NCBI RefSeq assembly: GCF_040448675.1
Contig: NZ_CP159289.1
Coordinates: forward strand, 4,881,001 to 4,945,000
Direction of reading: 5' to 3'
Length of the DNA: 64,000 nt
DNA from: Dyadobacter sp. 676
Lineage (GTDB): Bacteria; Bacteroidota; Bacteroidia; Cytophagales; Spirosomataceae
The stretch's first letter is position 1; each line of letters begins with the position of its first letter. Below are positions 35,093 through 43,947 of the stretch, piece after piece. The notes beneath the pieces are model-generated. The model was not told the origin of the DNA, ran no database searches, and saw nothing but the letters and a program-made list of their open reading frames with translations. A program made the position numbers and the translations under genes.

Positions 35093-35984
35093 GCAAAGTT
35101 CTATTTTTCAGGGCCTGTGGCCTGCGCTTTTTACACCGGTAAACCCGGACGGAAGCCTTAATCCGAAGGAGCTCGAAAAGCTCATCGAATTGTTGATCGC
35201 CCAAAAGGTGGATGGACTGTATCTGCTGGGTTCGACAGGCCAGGGGTTCCTTTTCTCAGAAGAAGAGCGCAAGCAGATTACCCGGCTGACGTTGGAAATA
35301 GCCGGAAAACGTATTCCGGTGATGGTACAGGTGGGCGCCCTCAATACGGAAGAGTCCATACGCCTGGCACGGCACGCCGCCGACCATGGTGCCGACGGCA
35401 TTTCGGCTGTCGGTCCGATCTATTACGGCGCGTCGGCCGACATGGCTTTTGAGCATTACCGGCGCATCGCTCAGGCTACAGACGTTCCTTTCTTTCCCTA
35501 TCAGATTGGCAATGCCGCCAATATGCAGGTGATCGACCGGCTGCTGACCCTGCCGCAGGTACAGGGGATGAAATTGACAACCGACAAAATGTTGGAAATC
35601 AGTACGATCAAAAACAGGGCAGGGGAGCAATGGAAACTGTTCAGCGGGGCCGATGAGCTGATGTGCCAGGCCGCGCTTTGCGGTACTGTGGGAGCGATCG
35701 GTACGAGCTACAATCTGTTTGGCCCTACTTGCAAATACATCAGGGAGTCGTTCCTGGCCGGAGAAACGATGCATGCCATGGAGTATATGCTTACTTTTCA
35801 GAAGTTTATCGAGACGATCATTCCGGTTATATGGTCCTTTTTCAATCGTGCGATGTATTTACGCTATAATATCGTCATTGGTGAACCCAAGCCGCCATTG
35901 CTGGCTAAGCCCCTTCCATGGACCGACGATCAGATCATGGCCATGATGGAGGAAATAGAGAATTTCTATACGCCCGTCAGCTAA
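35085..35984 (+). CDS. DapA / N-acetylneuraminate lyase superfamily aldolase
   Basis: A 299-residue (beta/alpha)8 pyruvate-type aldolase. The Schiff-base lysine is K163 in GMKLTTDK, and the proton-relay tyrosine is Y139 in FFPYQIG. The pyruvate-carboxylate loop is GSTGQG rather than the GTTGE of DapA, closer to the GSTGE of sialic-acid lyases. It would cleave a 2-keto acid into pyruvate and an aldehyde or aldose. The sialidase-like and mutarotase genes nearby point to a sialic-acid-like or 2-keto-3-deoxy sugar acid. It starts inside the previous gene's last codons. Confidence 0.85.
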   Translation: MREQSSIFQGLWPALFTPVNPDGSLNPKELEKLIELLIAQKVDGLYLLGSTGQGFLFSEEERKQITRLTLEIAGKRIPVMVQVGALNTEESIRLARHAADHGADGISAVGPIYYGASADMAFEHYRRIAQATDVPFFPYQIGNAANMQVIDRLLTLPQVQGMKLTTDKMLEISTIKNRAGEQWKLFSGADELMCQAALCGTVGAIGTSYNLFGPTCKYIRESFLAGETMHAMEYMLTFQKFIETIIPVIWSFFNRAMYLRYNIVIGEPKPPLLAKPLPWTDDQIMAMMEEIENFYTPVS

Positions 35985-36030
35985 CCAAGCACAGGTCTCG
36001 ATTTTACCAGCAACATCCCAAACCCGGTTC

Positions 36031-37296
36031 ATGAACATTGCAAAACCTTTCCCGGAAGACAAGCCGGCTTCGTATGCCTGGCTGGTGGTTGGTATGCTGT
36101 GCCTGGTAGGTTGCCTCAACTACCTGGACAGGATGATGATTACCACCATGCGCAGCTCCATCGTGGCGGCGATCCCGATGTCGGAGACGCAGTTTGGGCT
36201 GCTGACCTCCGTTTTTCTCTGGGTGTATGGGCTCCTTAGCCCCGTGGCGGGCTTCCTGGCCGATCGTTTCAGCCGCAGCAGAGTGATCATTGTCAGCTTG
36301 CTGGTGTGGTCTCTTGTGACCTGGCTTACCTCGCAGGCGGTCACCTTCGAGCAACTACTGGCGACCAGGGCATTGATGGGCATCAGCGAGGCGTGCTACA
36401 TTCCCGCTGCACTGGCCCTGATCATGGACTATCACCCTGAAAAGACCAAATCACTGGCTACGGGTATCCATATGGGCGGCGTGATGTTCGGGCAAAGCCT
36501 GGGTTTTGTCGGCGGATGGCTCGCTGAAAACCATTCCTGGAATTTCGCATTCAAGGTCTTCGGTGGTTTCGGCATCGTTTACGCGATGTTGCTGGCACTT
36601 ACGCTGCGTGATCCTCAAACAGCCATTCAAAAATCGGAAAGCAGCGGGGATAGGCCCACGGGTTTTGCGGGAGCGATCGGCGGGCTGCTCCGAACGCGGT
36701 CCTACCTGTTTGCAATCCTGTACTGGGGATTGATCAGCATCGTCGGATGGGTGGTGGTAGCATGGTTACCCACGTATTTTAAGGAGCATTTTGCCTTGTC
36801 GCAGAGTATGGCCGGGGTGTATTCGACGGGGTATTTTCACACCGCATCACTGACCGGCGTATTGCTGGGTGGTTTTTTGGCCGACCGGTGGAGCAGACGC
36901 AATCCCCGCGCGCGGGTGCTGGTACCTCTGTATGGTTTGCTGATCGGCGCGCCTGCCATCTTTCTGGCCGGTAATACGGCAGTATTGTCTGTGGCCATTG
37001 GCTGTTTCATGTTGTATGCCCTCACACGCACATTTACGGATGCGAACATGATGCCTATCCTGAGCATGATCGTCGATGCGCGCTACCGGGCAACGGCATA
37101 TGGCATTCTCAATATGTTCAGTTGCATCGTCGGCGGGCTGGGAATATATGCGGGAGGGATGCTTCGCGACGCGGATGTGCCGCTTTCTGCCATGTTCAAG
37201 GTTGCGGCAGGTATGATGCTGGTATGCGTGGTGGTTTTAAGATATATCAGGACAGAGCCTGTCGAGAATCAGGTATTAAATCAAATTGAAAAATGA
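36031..37296 (+). CDS. MFS transporter
   Basis: A 421-residue major facilitator with about 12 membrane segments. The loop 2-3 motif is GFLADRFSRSRVI, and helix 1 begins YAWLVVGMLCLVGCLNYLDR, the style of hexuronate and organic-anion transporters (ACS-like family), with the charged residue pattern LDRMMITTM. It likely imports the released sugar acid from the periplasm. It is followed by RraA with overlapping stop and start. Confidence 0.9.
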   Translation: MNIAKPFPEDKPASYAWLVVGMLCLVGCLNYLDRMMITTMRSSIVAAIPMSETQFGLLTSVFLWVYGLLSPVAGFLADRFSRSRVIIVSLLVWSLVTWLTSQAVTFEQLLATRALMGISEACYIPAALALIMDYHPEKTKSLATGIHMGGVMFGQSLGFVGGWLAENHSWNFAFKVFGGFGIVYAMLLALTLRDPQTAIQKSESSGDRPTGFAGAIGGLLRTRSYLFAILYWGLISIVGWVVVAWLPTYFKEHFALSQSMAGVYSTGYFHTASLTGVLLGGFLADRWSRRNPRARVLVPLYGLLIGAPAIFLAGNTAVLSVAIGCFMLYALTRTFTDANMMPILSMIVDARYRATAYGILNMFSCIVGGLGIYAGGMLRDADVPLSAMFKVAAGMMLVCVVVLRYIRTEPVENQVLNQIEK

Positions 37297-37937
37297 ATAT
37301 TGAAGAACTAAAAGACAAACTATACGTGGCCGTGCTTGCGGACGTACTCGATCAGCTGGGGTTTACCCATCAGGCTACCCGAACCCCTTTTTTCGCCTAT
37401 ACCGGTATCAACAAGTTGATGGGCCGCTGCAAGACGACGCTCTGGGCGGATATGTACCACCAGGATCCTAATCCTTATGAGCTCGAATTGAAGGCAGTCG
37501 ATTCATGCCAGCCAGGCGATGTGCTGATCTGTGCGGCCGGCGGTTCGAACCGGTCGGGTATCTGGGGGGAGCTGCTTTCTACCGCCGCAAGTAATGCCGG
37601 TTGTGTGGGCGTAGTGGTGCACGGTTCGGTGCGCGATATCGACAAAATGACGGCTATGGGATTTCCTGTATTTGCGACTGGCAAAAACCCCTATGACAGC
37701 CAGAATCGCCAGAAAGTAGTTGACCTGGATGTGGTCGTAGAGATCGACGGGGTGAAATTTGCGCCCGGCGACCTGGTTATGGCCGAACGGGACGGGATTG
37801 TGGTAATTCCGCAGCAGGTAGAAGCACAGGTGCTGGCGGCGGCGCTCGAAAAGGTTTCCGCCGAGAACGTCACGCGCGACGCGATCAGGAATGGAATGAA
37901 GGCCATGGAGGCATATCAGAAATTTGGTGTATTATGA
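37293..37937 (+). CDS. RraA-like / HMG aldolase family protein
   Basis: A 214-residue protein of the RraA/4-hydroxy-4-methyl-2-oxoglutarate aldolase family. Typical blocks are AVLADVLDQLG, the central GIWGELLSTAASNAGCVGVV and the metal- and substrate-binding GSVRDIDKM (the R-D pair). Catalytic members cleave substituted 2-keto acids to pyruvate; others regulate RNase E. The catabolic setting and the complete R-D motif favour the aldolase role. ATG overlaps the MFS stop by 4 bases. Confidence 0.85.
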   Translation: MNIEELKDKLYVAVLADVLDQLGFTHQATRTPFFAYTGINKLMGRCKTTLWADMYHQDPNPYELELKAVDSCQPGDVLICAAGGSNRSGIWGELLSTAASNAGCVGVVVHGSVRDIDKMTAMGFPVFATGKNPYDSQNRQKVVDLDVVVEIDGVKFAPGDLVMAERDGIVVIPQQVEAQVLAAALEKVSAENVTRDAIRNGMKAMEAYQKFGVL

Positions 37938-38314
37938 AAACAAAGCACGTTGTTACCGGGCCTGTCCCGCAGAGCCATTTACCTTTTTCGCCGGGAATCG
38001 TGTCGGGAGAATATCTGTTTGTATCCGGACAGGCGAGCGTCGACGATCAGGGCCAGATCGTTAACGATACATTTGAGGGCGAATGCCGCCGGTCGTTCGA
38101 TAACCTGAAAAGGATTGTCGAAGCCGCAGGAGCGACACTTGACGATGCGGTACAGGTAAGAAATTACGTCGGCCGGCAGCAGGATCTGGCCAGTTTCAAT
38201 GCCATTTACCGGGAGTATTTCCGGGAGCCGTTTCCGGCACGTACCACGCTGATAGGATGTCTCGGGGACCTGCTCAAATTCGAAGTCGACGCAGTCATTC
38301 ATTTAGGCAAGTAA
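37934..38314 (+). CDS. RidA family enamine/imine deaminase
   Basis: A 126-residue YjgF/YER057c/UK114 protein. It shows the family pattern FSPGIVSGEYLFVSGQ, RNYVGRQQDLASFNAIYREY and the conserved Arg and Glu in PFPARTTLIG and FEVDAVIHL. RidA hydrolyses reactive 2-aminoacrylate or related enamines to keto acids. Its presence with a fold-II PLP enzyme suggests an amino group is removed by elimination in this pathway. It overlaps RraA by 4 bases. Confidence 0.9.
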   Translation: MKTKHVVTGPVPQSHLPFSPGIVSGEYLFVSGQASVDDQGQIVNDTFEGECRRSFDNLKRIVEAAGATLDDAVQVRNYVGRQQDLASFNAIYREYFREPFPARTTLIGCLGDLLKFEVDAVIHLGK

Positions 38315-38321
38315 TCCGGTT

Positions 38322-39836
38322 ATGACTGAACCAGCGCCTCAGAAACCTGATTGTCAACATGCACCCCGACGGGTGGGATTACTGGGTATTTATCATGAGA
38401 CCAACACGTTTATCGAATCGGCCACGACGTTGGCCGATTTCCGGGACGGATACTGGCTCGAGTCAGGCCGGATCAGAGACGAATACCAGGGTGCAAACCA
38501 TGAGATCAGCGGACTGATCGAGGTGATAGACAGCGCTCCGGATATGGAACTGGTGCCTGTATTTTACGCTATGGCTACGCCGGGAGGGCTGATCACCAGG
38601 GAATGCTACGAACAATTGCTGGACCGTATGATGCGGCTACTGGACGAGGCAGGCCCGTTGGATGCCTGCCTGGTCGCGCCGCATGGCGCCGGTGTGGCCG
38701 AGGGATACCCGGATATGGACGGGCATTGGTTGTCGTTGCTGAGACAGAAACTGGGAGCCAAGGTGCCGGTTATCGGTACACTGGACCCTCATGCCAATGT
38801 AAGCCAGGCGATGGTCGATGCGACTGATGGCCTGATCGCCTATGCTACCAACCCGCACGTCGATCAGAAACGGACCGGCATGGCGGCCGCCCGGCTGCTG
38901 GTCAGGACGCTGCGTGGAGAGATTTCGCCCATACAGCTGTTGGTTAAACCGCCCGTCGCCATTAGCATCGAGCAGCAGTTTACTTCCCAACAGCCCTGTC
39001 TGGGGCTTTATGCATTTGCGCAGGAGTTGAAACAGCAGTCCGGGCTGCTCTCGGTGAGCGTATTGCTTGGCTTCCCTTATGCGGATGTGTATGAAATGGG
39101 GTCGGGGTTCATTGTGATCGCGGATCGTAACCAGTCACCGGTTGCGGCCGGCCAGGCAAAGGAAGCCGCACGTAAGCTTTTCGATTTTTTACTGGACCAT
39201 AAACAGGCATTCAACGGGAGAAAATCGGACATAGAAACTGTACTGAAAGGTTTCAAAGATCACCCGCAACCGGCGCTGCTGCTGGATATGGGCGATAATA
39301 TCGGGGGCGGGGCACCGGGCGACGGTACGTTGATCCTCGAACATCTTGAAGCAGGCGGATTCTCAGGCTTTTTTATCTGCTTGCATGATCCCGGAAGCGT
39401 CGCTCTATGCCGGGAAGCGGTTTCCGGGGCGGTTATCTCCCTCTCTTTGGGAGGAAAAAATGGTTTTCAAACCGACGTTGAGGTAATTGAATTATATGAC
39501 GGTCACTTTACGGAGGATGCCCCGCGCCACGGCGGGTTTGTCCGTTATGATATGGGCCCTACGGCGGTGGTCCGTACGCTGAGCGGCAATACGGTGATGC
39601 TTACAACGAAGCGTACTCCACCGTACAGCCTGCGGCAGCTTACGGCTTTCGGTTTGGATCCGCATGGTTTCCGGGGGATTGTCGCCAAGGGAGTTAATGC
39701 GCCTATTGCAGCATACGGGGAGGTTTGCCCATCGATTATCCAGGTCGATACGCCCGGAGTGACCCAAGCCGATATGACCCTTTTTGAATACAAAAACCGA
39801 AAGGTGCCCCTGTTTCCTTTTGAAGAACATGTATGA
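38322..39836 (+). CDS. M81 family metallopeptidase (MlrC-like)
   Basis: A 504-residue protein with the MlrC N-terminal domain and C-terminal domain. The motifs VGLLGIYHETNTFIESATT, PHGAGVAEGYPDMDGHW and TLDPHANVS give the zinc-binding Asp and His candidates. MlrC opens linearised microcystin peptides, but most M81 proteins have unknown amide substrates and often sit beside RidA genes, as here. It probably hydrolyses an amide or lactam in the substrate. The gap to RidA is 7 bp. Confidence 0.85.
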   Translation: MTEPAPQKPDCQHAPRRVGLLGIYHETNTFIESATTLADFRDGYWLESGRIRDEYQGANHEISGLIEVIDSAPDMELVPVFYAMATPGGLITRECYEQLLDRMMRLLDEAGPLDACLVAPHGAGVAEGYPDMDGHWLSLLRQKLGAKVPVIGTLDPHANVSQAMVDATDGLIAYATNPHVDQKRTGMAAARLLVRTLRGEISPIQLLVKPPVAISIEQQFTSQQPCLGLYAFAQELKQQSGLLSVSVLLGFPYADVYEMGSGFIVIADRNQSPVAAGQAKEAARKLFDFLLDHKQAFNGRKSDIETVLKGFKDHPQPALLLDMGDNIGGGAPGDGTLILEHLEAGGFSGFFICLHDPGSVALCREAVSGAVISLSLGGKNGFQTDVEVIELYDGHFTEDAPRHGGFVRYDMGPTAVVRTLSGNTVMLTTKRTPPYSLRQLTAFGLDPHGFRGIVAKGVNAPIAAYGEVCPSIIQVDTPGVTQADMTLFEYKNRKVPLFPFEEHV

Positions 39837-39842
39837 CGGTTT

Positions 39843-40673
39843 ATGAACTTGGAAAGCACCACGCTAAAACTATTGGACCTGCCTTTCTATACGGAGGGGC
39901 CCTGTGTCGACGAGATAGGGAATTTGTTCTTTACCACATTGAGCGGCGGTCAGCTGCTGCGGATGCGGCGGGGTGAAGCACCTGTAAAATGGGCCGAAGC
40001 CCGGTGCCCGAATGGTCAGCTTATCACTGCCGGGGGCATTCATTTGGTGTGCGACAGTGCAGAGGGGGCTATCGTACAATTCGATCGCACTGGCAGTCGT
40101 ACCGGAGAGCTGGTTAATGGGCAATGCGCCGGGTATACTGTACGTTGCCCGAACGACCTGATCGAAGACCGCTATGGTAATGTGTTTTTTACCGATTCGG
40201 TACGCGAAAGCGGGAGGGTTTTCAAGGTAGGGAAAGATGGGGCGCAGCAATGCATTGCCGCCGGCCTGGACTATCCGAATGGACTTGCGCTGTCGCCGGA
40301 CCAATCGCTGCTCTACGTTGCGGAAAGTTATCGGAACAGGATACTGTCCATTTCGCCAAGCGAGGAAACGGCCCGGCCGGTGTCTGTTTGGGCCACCCTG
40401 CCCGCGCATCAGTCCGGCAGGCCGGTGGATAATCTACCCGATGGACTGGCGACCGATGCGGAGGGGCGTGTTTGGGCGGCCCATTATGGTATGGGTGCTA
40501 TTCAGGTATTTTCGCCTGAGGGATCGTTACTCGCCACCCTGGACACTGGGTTACCCCTTACCAGTAACCTGTGTTTTGTGTCCGACCAGCCGCACCGGAA
40601 ATCGGTTTTGGTCACCGGTGGCTACGCGGAGCCCGGGCCGGGCGCTGTGCTGATGATGACTGTCGATATGTGA
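39843..40673 (+). CDS. SMP-30/gluconolactonase family protein
   Basis: A 276-residue six-bladed propeller of the senescence marker protein-30/lactonase family. The metal-binding residues are in place: Glu in YTEGPCVDE, Asn in RCPNDLIED and Asp in LPDGLATD. Members hydrolyse sugar lactones formed when aldoses are oxidised. It would follow a dehydrogenase step by one of the SDR or AKR enzymes nearby. The start is 6 bp after the M81 stop. Confidence 0.85.
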   Translation: MNLESTTLKLLDLPFYTEGPCVDEIGNLFFTTLSGGQLLRMRRGEAPVKWAEARCPNGQLITAGGIHLVCDSAEGAIVQFDRTGSRTGELVNGQCAGYTVRCPNDLIEDRYGNVFFTDSVRESGRVFKVGKDGAQQCIAAGLDYPNGLALSPDQSLLYVAESYRNRILSISPSEETARPVSVWATLPAHQSGRPVDNLPDGLATDAEGRVWAAHYGMGAIQVFSPEGSLLATLDTGLPLTSNLCFVSDQPHRKSVLVTGGYAEPGPGAVLMMTVDM

Positions 40674-40674
40674 T

Positions 40675-41742
40675 ATGAAAGCTTTTATGAAATATTTCTC
40701 AATTATAGTGATGATGATGGTAGTTGAAGCGGCTGTTGCACAAACCGCGTTGAAATGGAGTGCATTGCCCGATTTGCCTGACGAGCGCGGGTTTGCGGGC
40801 ATGTATGCAGGCGTAAGCCACGGCGCGCTGCTCTGCCTGGGCGGCGCAAATTTCCCTGATGGCTACCCCTGGGACGGAGGCGTCAAGCAATGGTATGACG
40901 GGATTTTTTTACTCCAACAAGGCGGTAGTTGGAAAAAGCTGCCGCAAAAAATGGAAGCCGCCGCGGGCTATGGCGTTTCGGTTTCCTACCAGGAACGGGT
41001 AATTCTGATTGGCGGCAGCAATGCACACGAACATTTGACTCGGGTGATCGGCTATGAATGGGATGGCACCGCACTGGTGCAGCATCAATACCCTTCGCTG
41101 CCTTTTCCCCTGGCCAATATGTCCGGTGCGGTGCTTGACGACCTGCTGATCGTGGTGGGTGGAAATGTTTCGCCCACAGGTCCGGGATTGAATAAATGCC
41201 TGGTGCTGGATTTGAAAAAAGTCGGAACGGGCTGGGCTGAAATGGAACCCTGGCCCGGTCCCGGGCGCATTTTCCCCGTTTGCGCGACATTCGACGGCGA
41301 CTTTTATATGTTCAGCGGTGAGGCGACCGCGGTTAATTCCAAAGGAAATTCATACAGGCTGATTCATCAGGACGGCTACCGGCTAAGCATTAAGCACTCC
41401 GGCGGACAGCGGAGTGCGCATTGGGAAAAGCTTGCGGCAATGCCAAGGGGGATGTCCGCCGGTGGTTCGGTGCTCCCGGTGTTAAAGGGCGACCGGTTTT
41501 TGTTCTGGGGCGGGGTCGATGCCGTGACGGCCCAGCACAAGACGCCATCCTCGCACCCGGGGATTACCAACGACCTGCTTTACTATTTCCCCCATACCGA
41601 CTCCTGGGAGTTTGCGGGCCGGCAGCAGCGTGTCCCGGCCCGGGTGACACTGCCGGTGGTGCATTGGCAAAACCGGTGGTTTTACATTAGCGGGGAGATC
41701 AAACCTGGTATCAGAACGCCTGCTATTATTGGAGTTTATTAA
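40675..41742 (+). CDS. Cyclically permuted mutarotase / NanM-like kelch protein
   Basis: A 355-residue secreted kelch propeller with a signal peptide (FSIIVMMMVVEAAVAQ). The N-terminal signature LPDERGFAGMYAGVSHGALL and GGANFPDGYPWDGG is that of the cyclically permuted mutarotase family related to N-acetylneuraminate epimerase. Repeated Gly-Gly turns (LGGANF, IGGSN, VVGGNV, WGGVD) mark the blades. It would equilibrate the anomers of a released sialic acid or sugar acid in the periplasm. It is the best pointer in the cluster to a sialic-acid-like substrate. Confidence 0.85.
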   Translation: MKAFMKYFSIIVMMMVVEAAVAQTALKWSALPDLPDERGFAGMYAGVSHGALLCLGGANFPDGYPWDGGVKQWYDGIFLLQQGGSWKKLPQKMEAAAGYGVSVSYQERVILIGGSNAHEHLTRVIGYEWDGTALVQHQYPSLPFPLANMSGAVLDDLLIVVGGNVSPTGPGLNKCLVLDLKKVGTGWAEMEPWPGPGRIFPVCATFDGDFYMFSGEATAVNSKGNSYRLIHQDGYRLSIKHSGGQRSAHWEKLAAMPRGMSAGGSVLPVLKGDRFLFWGGVDAVTAQHKTPSSHPGITNDLLYYFPHTDSWEFAGRQQRVPARVTLPVVHWQNRWFYISGEIKPGIRTPAIIGVY

Positions 41743-41772
41743 AATACATTGACTTTCGGCAATAGCTGATCT

Positions 41773-42708
41773 ATGAAAACAATCGCATTTAAAGGATACC
41801 GCATTTCTCAACTTACATTGGGGACCGTTCAGCTGGGTATGCCTTACGGAATATCCAATTCACAAGGTATGCCCAACGACCGGGAAGCGCTGGATATGCT
41901 GCGTATGGCAGCGGATGCAGGGGTTACCACTTTCGATACGGCACGGCAATATGGTGCCTCCGAGGCACTATTAGGCCGTTTTTTGGCGGGCCATACCGGG
42001 GTTGATCTCAATATGGTTTCCAAGTTTAAAATCTCCCCGCAGGATGCCGGCGCTTTGGAGCGGGCCTGGAAATCGGTAGAGGGCAGCGTCAGAGCTTCCA
42101 TTGAATGCCTGGGTATCAGCAGGCTGCCCGTCTGTCTGCTGCACAAGGGAGAAGAGCCGACGGATGCGGTGGCCGGGATATTACCGGTGATCATTTCGCG
42201 GCTCAGGGAGCAGGGGTTGATCGATATAGGCGGCGTGTCGGTGTACGAGCCGGCGGATGTCGCTTTTTGCCTGTCGGAGCCTCTCGTCGAGGCGGTGCAG
42301 GTGCCGGTGAATATCTTCGATCAGCGACTGGTCGTTTCGGGCGCATTGCAGCGTCTTGCACAGGCGCAAAAACTCGTTTTCGCCCGCAGTGTGTTTCTGC
42401 AAGGATTGTTTTTTATGGACCCCGGGCAGATGAGCGGCAACCTTGTTCCAGCTATACCCTTTTTGAAGCAGCTTCACACATTTGCGAAAGAATACCCGGC
42501 CGATATCGCCGGCCTGGCCTTTTCTTACGTCAGGGACCTGCCGGGGATCGATAGCATTGTGGTGGGAGCGGCTACTTCTGCCCAACTGGCAGAAAATGTG
42601 AAGTTGCTCAGTGCCCCCGCGATCCCGGCGTCGCTTCGGGACGAATTTGTTAAAGTATTTACAGCTGTCCCCGACGAAATCATTACGCCGGGAAGATGGA
42701 AAATTTAA
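41773..42708 (+). CDS. Aldo/keto reductase
   Basis: A 311-residue (beta/alpha)8 reductase. The catalytic tetrad is visible: Asp in FDTARQ, Tyr in QYGASEALLG, Lys in VSKFKIS and His in LLHKGEEP. The C-terminal IDSIVVGAAT is the cofactor-binding end. It reduces a sugar aldehyde or ketone with NADPH, or runs in reverse. The same type is frequent in sugar-acid pathways. It lies 30 bp after the mutarotase. Confidence 0.9.
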   Translation: MKTIAFKGYRISQLTLGTVQLGMPYGISNSQGMPNDREALDMLRMAADAGVTTFDTARQYGASEALLGRFLAGHTGVDLNMVSKFKISPQDAGALERAWKSVEGSVRASIECLGISRLPVCLLHKGEEPTDAVAGILPVIISRLREQGLIDIGGVSVYEPADVAFCLSEPLVEAVQVPVNIFDQRLVVSGALQRLAQAQKLVFARSVFLQGLFFMDPGQMSGNLVPAIPFLKQLHTFAKEYPADIAGLAFSYVRDLPGIDSIVVGAATSAQLAENVKLLSAPAIPASLRDEFVKVFTAVPDEIITPGRWKI

Positions 42709-42715
42709 TCAGATC

Positions 42716-43507
42716 ATGAACCAGTTATTCAGTTTGACCGGCAAAGTTGCGATCGTCACCGGAGGGGCCGGCTTTTTTGGTACACCCATATCCATAGCCC
42801 TGGCGGAAGCAGGCGCTCAGGTAGTTATTGCCTCGCGTAACGTGAGCATCTGCGAAGATTTAGCATCCGGGTTGTCGGCCCGGGGCCTCCTGGCCACGGC
42901 TATGCCATTAGACCTGGAAGAAGAAACTTCCATCCGCGCACTAGTGGAAACTGTGATGGACATGTTCGGACGTATAGATATCCTCGTTAATAATGCTGTT
43001 TCGAGGCAGGGTTTTCAGAATCTGGAAGAAATAGAGGTTACCGGCTGGGAAGCGGCGCAGCGCGTCAACGCTACCGGGCTCGTGCTCATGACCCGGGCGG
43101 TCATCGAACCCATGAAGGTGGCAGGTGGGGGAAGCATTATCAATATCGGATCGATCCAGGGAGCGGTAGGGCCGCATTTTCCGGTTTATGGACAAACAGG
43201 TATGACAAGTCCGGTCAACTATACGTACGACAAATGGGGAATGGTAGGTTTCACCAAATGGCTGGCCAATTTTTATGGCCGGTACAACATCCGGGCCAAT
43301 TGTATTAGTCCGGGTGGATACGGGCCCGGGGTCGCGCAGCTGGAAGGGAAGGAGGAATTCGTTGAAAACTACCAACGACTCACCCCGTTGGGACGATTCG
43401 CCGATGACGCGGATATCAAAGGGCCAGTTGTATTTATGGCCTCGGACGCCTCCGCATTCATCACCGGGCATAACCTGCTGGTCGATGGCGGCTGGACGAG
43501 TTGGTAG
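42716..43507 (+). CDS. SDR family oxidoreductase
   Basis: A 263-residue short-chain dehydrogenase from ATG 42716; a longer open frame begins inside the AKR gene but adds no domain. The motifs TGGAGFFGTPIS, NNAVSRQ, the Ser in NIGSIQG and the catalytic pattern YTYDK are present. The middle insert between Ser and Tyr is rather long (about 20 residues), as in sugar or gluconate dehydrogenases. It is the last gene of the cluster, ending about 280 bp before a hairpin. Confidence 0.85.
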   Translation: MNQLFSLTGKVAIVTGGAGFFGTPISIALAEAGAQVVIASRNVSICEDLASGLSARGLLATAMPLDLEEETSIRALVETVMDMFGRIDILVNNAVSRQGFQNLEEIEVTGWEAAQRVNATGLVLMTRAVIEPMKVAGGGSIINIGSIQGAVGPHFPVYGQTGMTSPVNYTYDKWGMVGFTKWLANFYGRYNIRANCISPGGYGPGVAQLEGKEEFVENYQRLTPLGRFADDADIKGPVVFMASDASAFITGHNLLVDGGWTSW

Positions 43508-43947
43508 TTGGCAATTAAATTGAAGCGGGAAATCATTGGTTCGATATTCCCCGAAAAACTCATATTTATAAAAAACGGCTATCGAACCGGAAAAATCAAC
43601 GAGGTGGCTTCGTTTATCTATCAGATAAACATTGATTCAGATAAACACTGATTTAGCTAAACAAAAACGGAATAAGTGTCGAACCTGGTGATTTAAGATC
43701 ATAAGTAATTAAGAATGAAAGATATGGGTGCTGCAGTTAATAGTGTACGCCGATACGATGGTTAAAACAAGACAAGCCGAACTAAGAAAAAGCCGCTGTT
43801 AGCGGCTTTTGGATAGAGAAAGGTTCAGGTCATAGCATCACGCATACGTTTAACTGTAATTCGTGTAGGGCAAGATGCTCGGCTGATGGTGGATAGAAAC
43901 TCCGATGTAGCTTCAACATTATACTGAGCGCGAACATTTTGTGCCGA
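43508..43947. other. Intergenic region after the catabolic cluster
   Basis: No gene is visible. The region holds the terminator at 43788-43810 and an A+T-rich stretch with the imperfect repeat ATAAACATTGATTCAG / ATAAACACTGATTTAG at 43625-43659. Confidence 0.5.
43788..43810. terminator. Intrinsic terminator
   Basis: AAAAGCCGCT (43788-43797) and AGCGGCTTTT (43801-43810) form a perfect 10-bp stem with a 3-base loop and A/T tails on both sides. It fits between the cluster and the convergent permease gene. Confidence 0.85.
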
